A stretch of 6,533 nucleotides of DNA from Verrucomicrobia bacterium 12-59-8 (lineage in GTDB: Bacteria > Verrucomicrobiota > Verrucomicrobiae > Verrucomicrobiales > Verrucomicrobiaceae), in assembly GCA_002279765.1 (NCBI GenBank), contig NCCR01000248.1:1-6533 (forward strand). Reading direction: 5' to 3'. Each line of letters starts with the position of its first letter. Within the stretch, counting starts at the first letter, position 1. The notes below the pieces were generated by a model. The model searched no databases, was not told where the DNA came from, and saw nothing but the letters and a program-made list of their open reading frames with translations. Shown here piece after piece: positions 5,679 through 6,533 of the stretch. Position numbers and translations under genes: made by a program.

Positions 5679-6533
5679 TCAGTACAATTCCACTGGCGAA
5701 CGCTTCCCATCCTCGACACTGAGGTTCTTTGCCCCTTCTTCGCCGAGCGTATCCACGCGAAGCTGCCAGATATCGCGGTTGATGGCGGCGAAGCGGTCGA
5801 GATCAAACGTGTCCGGTGCCACCAGCCGTTTTTTGGTTTTTTGGATCCGTTCAAGCGCATCATGCAGCACCGGACCTTCGACCCCATCAAGGTGCTCGCG
5901 CGCCAGTTCCACCATTTCGACTCGGTGGCAGATCATGACGAGATCGTTGCCGGCGTGCACAGCCTCCTGAATGGCCTGCTCGAAAGTGACCTCATTCAAG
6001 ATCGCTCCCATGTCGAGGTCGTCCGTCATGGCCAGGCCATCGAAGGCATACTGATCGCGCAGCAGCTTCGTCACGATGTTATGGCTCAGGCTTGCAGGCC
6101 AGCGACCACGATCGGGGTCATAGGCGGTGTAGTTGCTGTGGCAGGTCATCACGCAGTCGAGCTCGGGCAGCAGGGCGGAGTAGGGCAGCAGTTCGCTGCG
6201 TTCCATCTCTTCGCGGCTTTTGGTGATGACGGGAAGGAACTCATGCGGATCGCATTCCGCCGGGCCATAGCCGGGAAAATGTTTGCCGCAGCTCAGGATG
6301 CCCTCGGCACGCATCGCTCGATTAAAGATGCCGGCGTTGTCGATCACCTGCTGCGGATTGCGACCATAGGTGCGTCCTTTGAGCGAATTGTCCGCTGCGT
6401 CATCATATGAGATGTCCAGCACCGGGCAGAGATCGAGATTGAAACCGAACTGGCGCAAAACCTGGCCGGTAAGCTTGCCATGGCGTTTGATCAGCGCGGG
6501 ATCTCCTTTGTCGCGCAGCGATTGCGCGTTCGG
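5679..6533 (-). CDS. nagZ: Glycoside hydrolase family 3 protein, NagZ-like beta-N-acetylhexosaminidase (5' end outside window)
   Basis: This is the C-terminal 284 residues of a GH3 catalytic barrel. The frame stays open through 6533, so the TTG near 6458 is not the start. Numbering from the window edge: PNAQSLRDKGDP (1-12) and the CPVLDI strand (36-41) are typical of the family. KHFPGYG (84-90) is followed by D95-P-H97, the Asp-His pair that in NagZ supplies the acid/base. MTDDLDMGAI (169-178) holds the nucleophile, expected at Asp171. NagZ removes N-acetylglucosamine from muropeptides during peptidoglycan recycling; related GH3 enzymes cut other beta-hexosides, so the substrate is inferred. 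The N-terminal strand with the usual DxEGGRV motif is missing from the window. The motif has Tyr where KHFPGHG is usual. The gene converges on bklc and is not part of the btub operon. Confidence 0.78.
   Translation of the reverse strand, partial: PNAQSLRDKGDPALIKRHGKLTGQVLRQFGFNLDLCPVLDISYDDAADNSLKGRTYGRNPQQVIDNAGIFNRAMRAEGILSCGKHFPGYGPAECDPHEFLPVITKSREEMERSELLPYSALLPELDCVMTCHSNYTAYDPDRGRWPASLSHNIVTKLLRDQYAFDGLAMTDDLDMGAILNEVTFEQAIQEAVHAGNDLVMICHRVEMVELAREHLDGVEGPVLHDALERIQKTKKRLVAPDTFDLDRFAAINRDIWQLRVDTLGEEGAKNLSVEDGKRSPVELY

Noticed and set aside
5841..6410. A 189-codon + strand frame downstream of bklc that could look like a fourth operon gene
   Set aside because: It is antisense to the GH3 gene, whose catalytic motifs (KHFPGYG, DPH, MTDDLDMGAI) are intact on the - strand.
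6456..6458. TTG on the - strand as the start of the GH3 gene
   Set aside because: The frame continues upstream to the window edge with typical family sequence (PNAQSLRDKGDP, then HGKLTGQ), so the real start is outside the window.

Overview
The window carries a bacterial tubulin locus of the Prosthecobacter type (phylum Verrucomicrobiota). The central genes are two true tubulin homologues, btubA (2089-3507) and btubB (3555-4832). They are followed by a tetratricopeptide gene related to kinesin light chain, bklc (4883-5653). This order is known only from Prosthecobacter and close relatives, so the genus call is fairly safe. The species cannot be read from the window. The system itself has been described before; the new material is in sequence details of this copy and in its flanks.

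Layout on the + strand: (i) 2-1822, the 3' part of a large protein made of a degenerate Ser/Thr-kinase-like domain, one transmembrane helix and a long Pro/Ala-rich outer segment. (ii) 1823-2088, a 266-bp non-coding leader with a 12-bp perfect palindrome, a GC-rich hairpin and a pair of imperfect direct repeats, probably holding the btub promoter. (iii) btubA, a 47-nt gap, btubB, a 50-nt gap, then bklc, all on one strand and probably one transcript. On the - strand, 5679-6533 is the 3' part of a glycoside hydrolase family 3 gene resembling nagZ (beta-N-acetylglucosaminidase). It converges on bklc with only 25 bp between the two stop codons.

How the genes work together (established for the family): BtubA and BtubB bind GTP, pair as heterodimers and polymerise into thin bacterial microtubules of few protofilaments. 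Bklc has been reported to associate with these filaments and with membranes. btubA and btubB have clear Shine-Dalgarno sites but bklc has none, which suggests (inference) that Bklc is made in smaller amounts than the tubulins. The kinase-like membrane protein and the glycosidase are neighbours with no demonstrated link to the cytoskeleton.

No RNA genes, CRISPR arrays, insertion sequences or attachment sites were seen.
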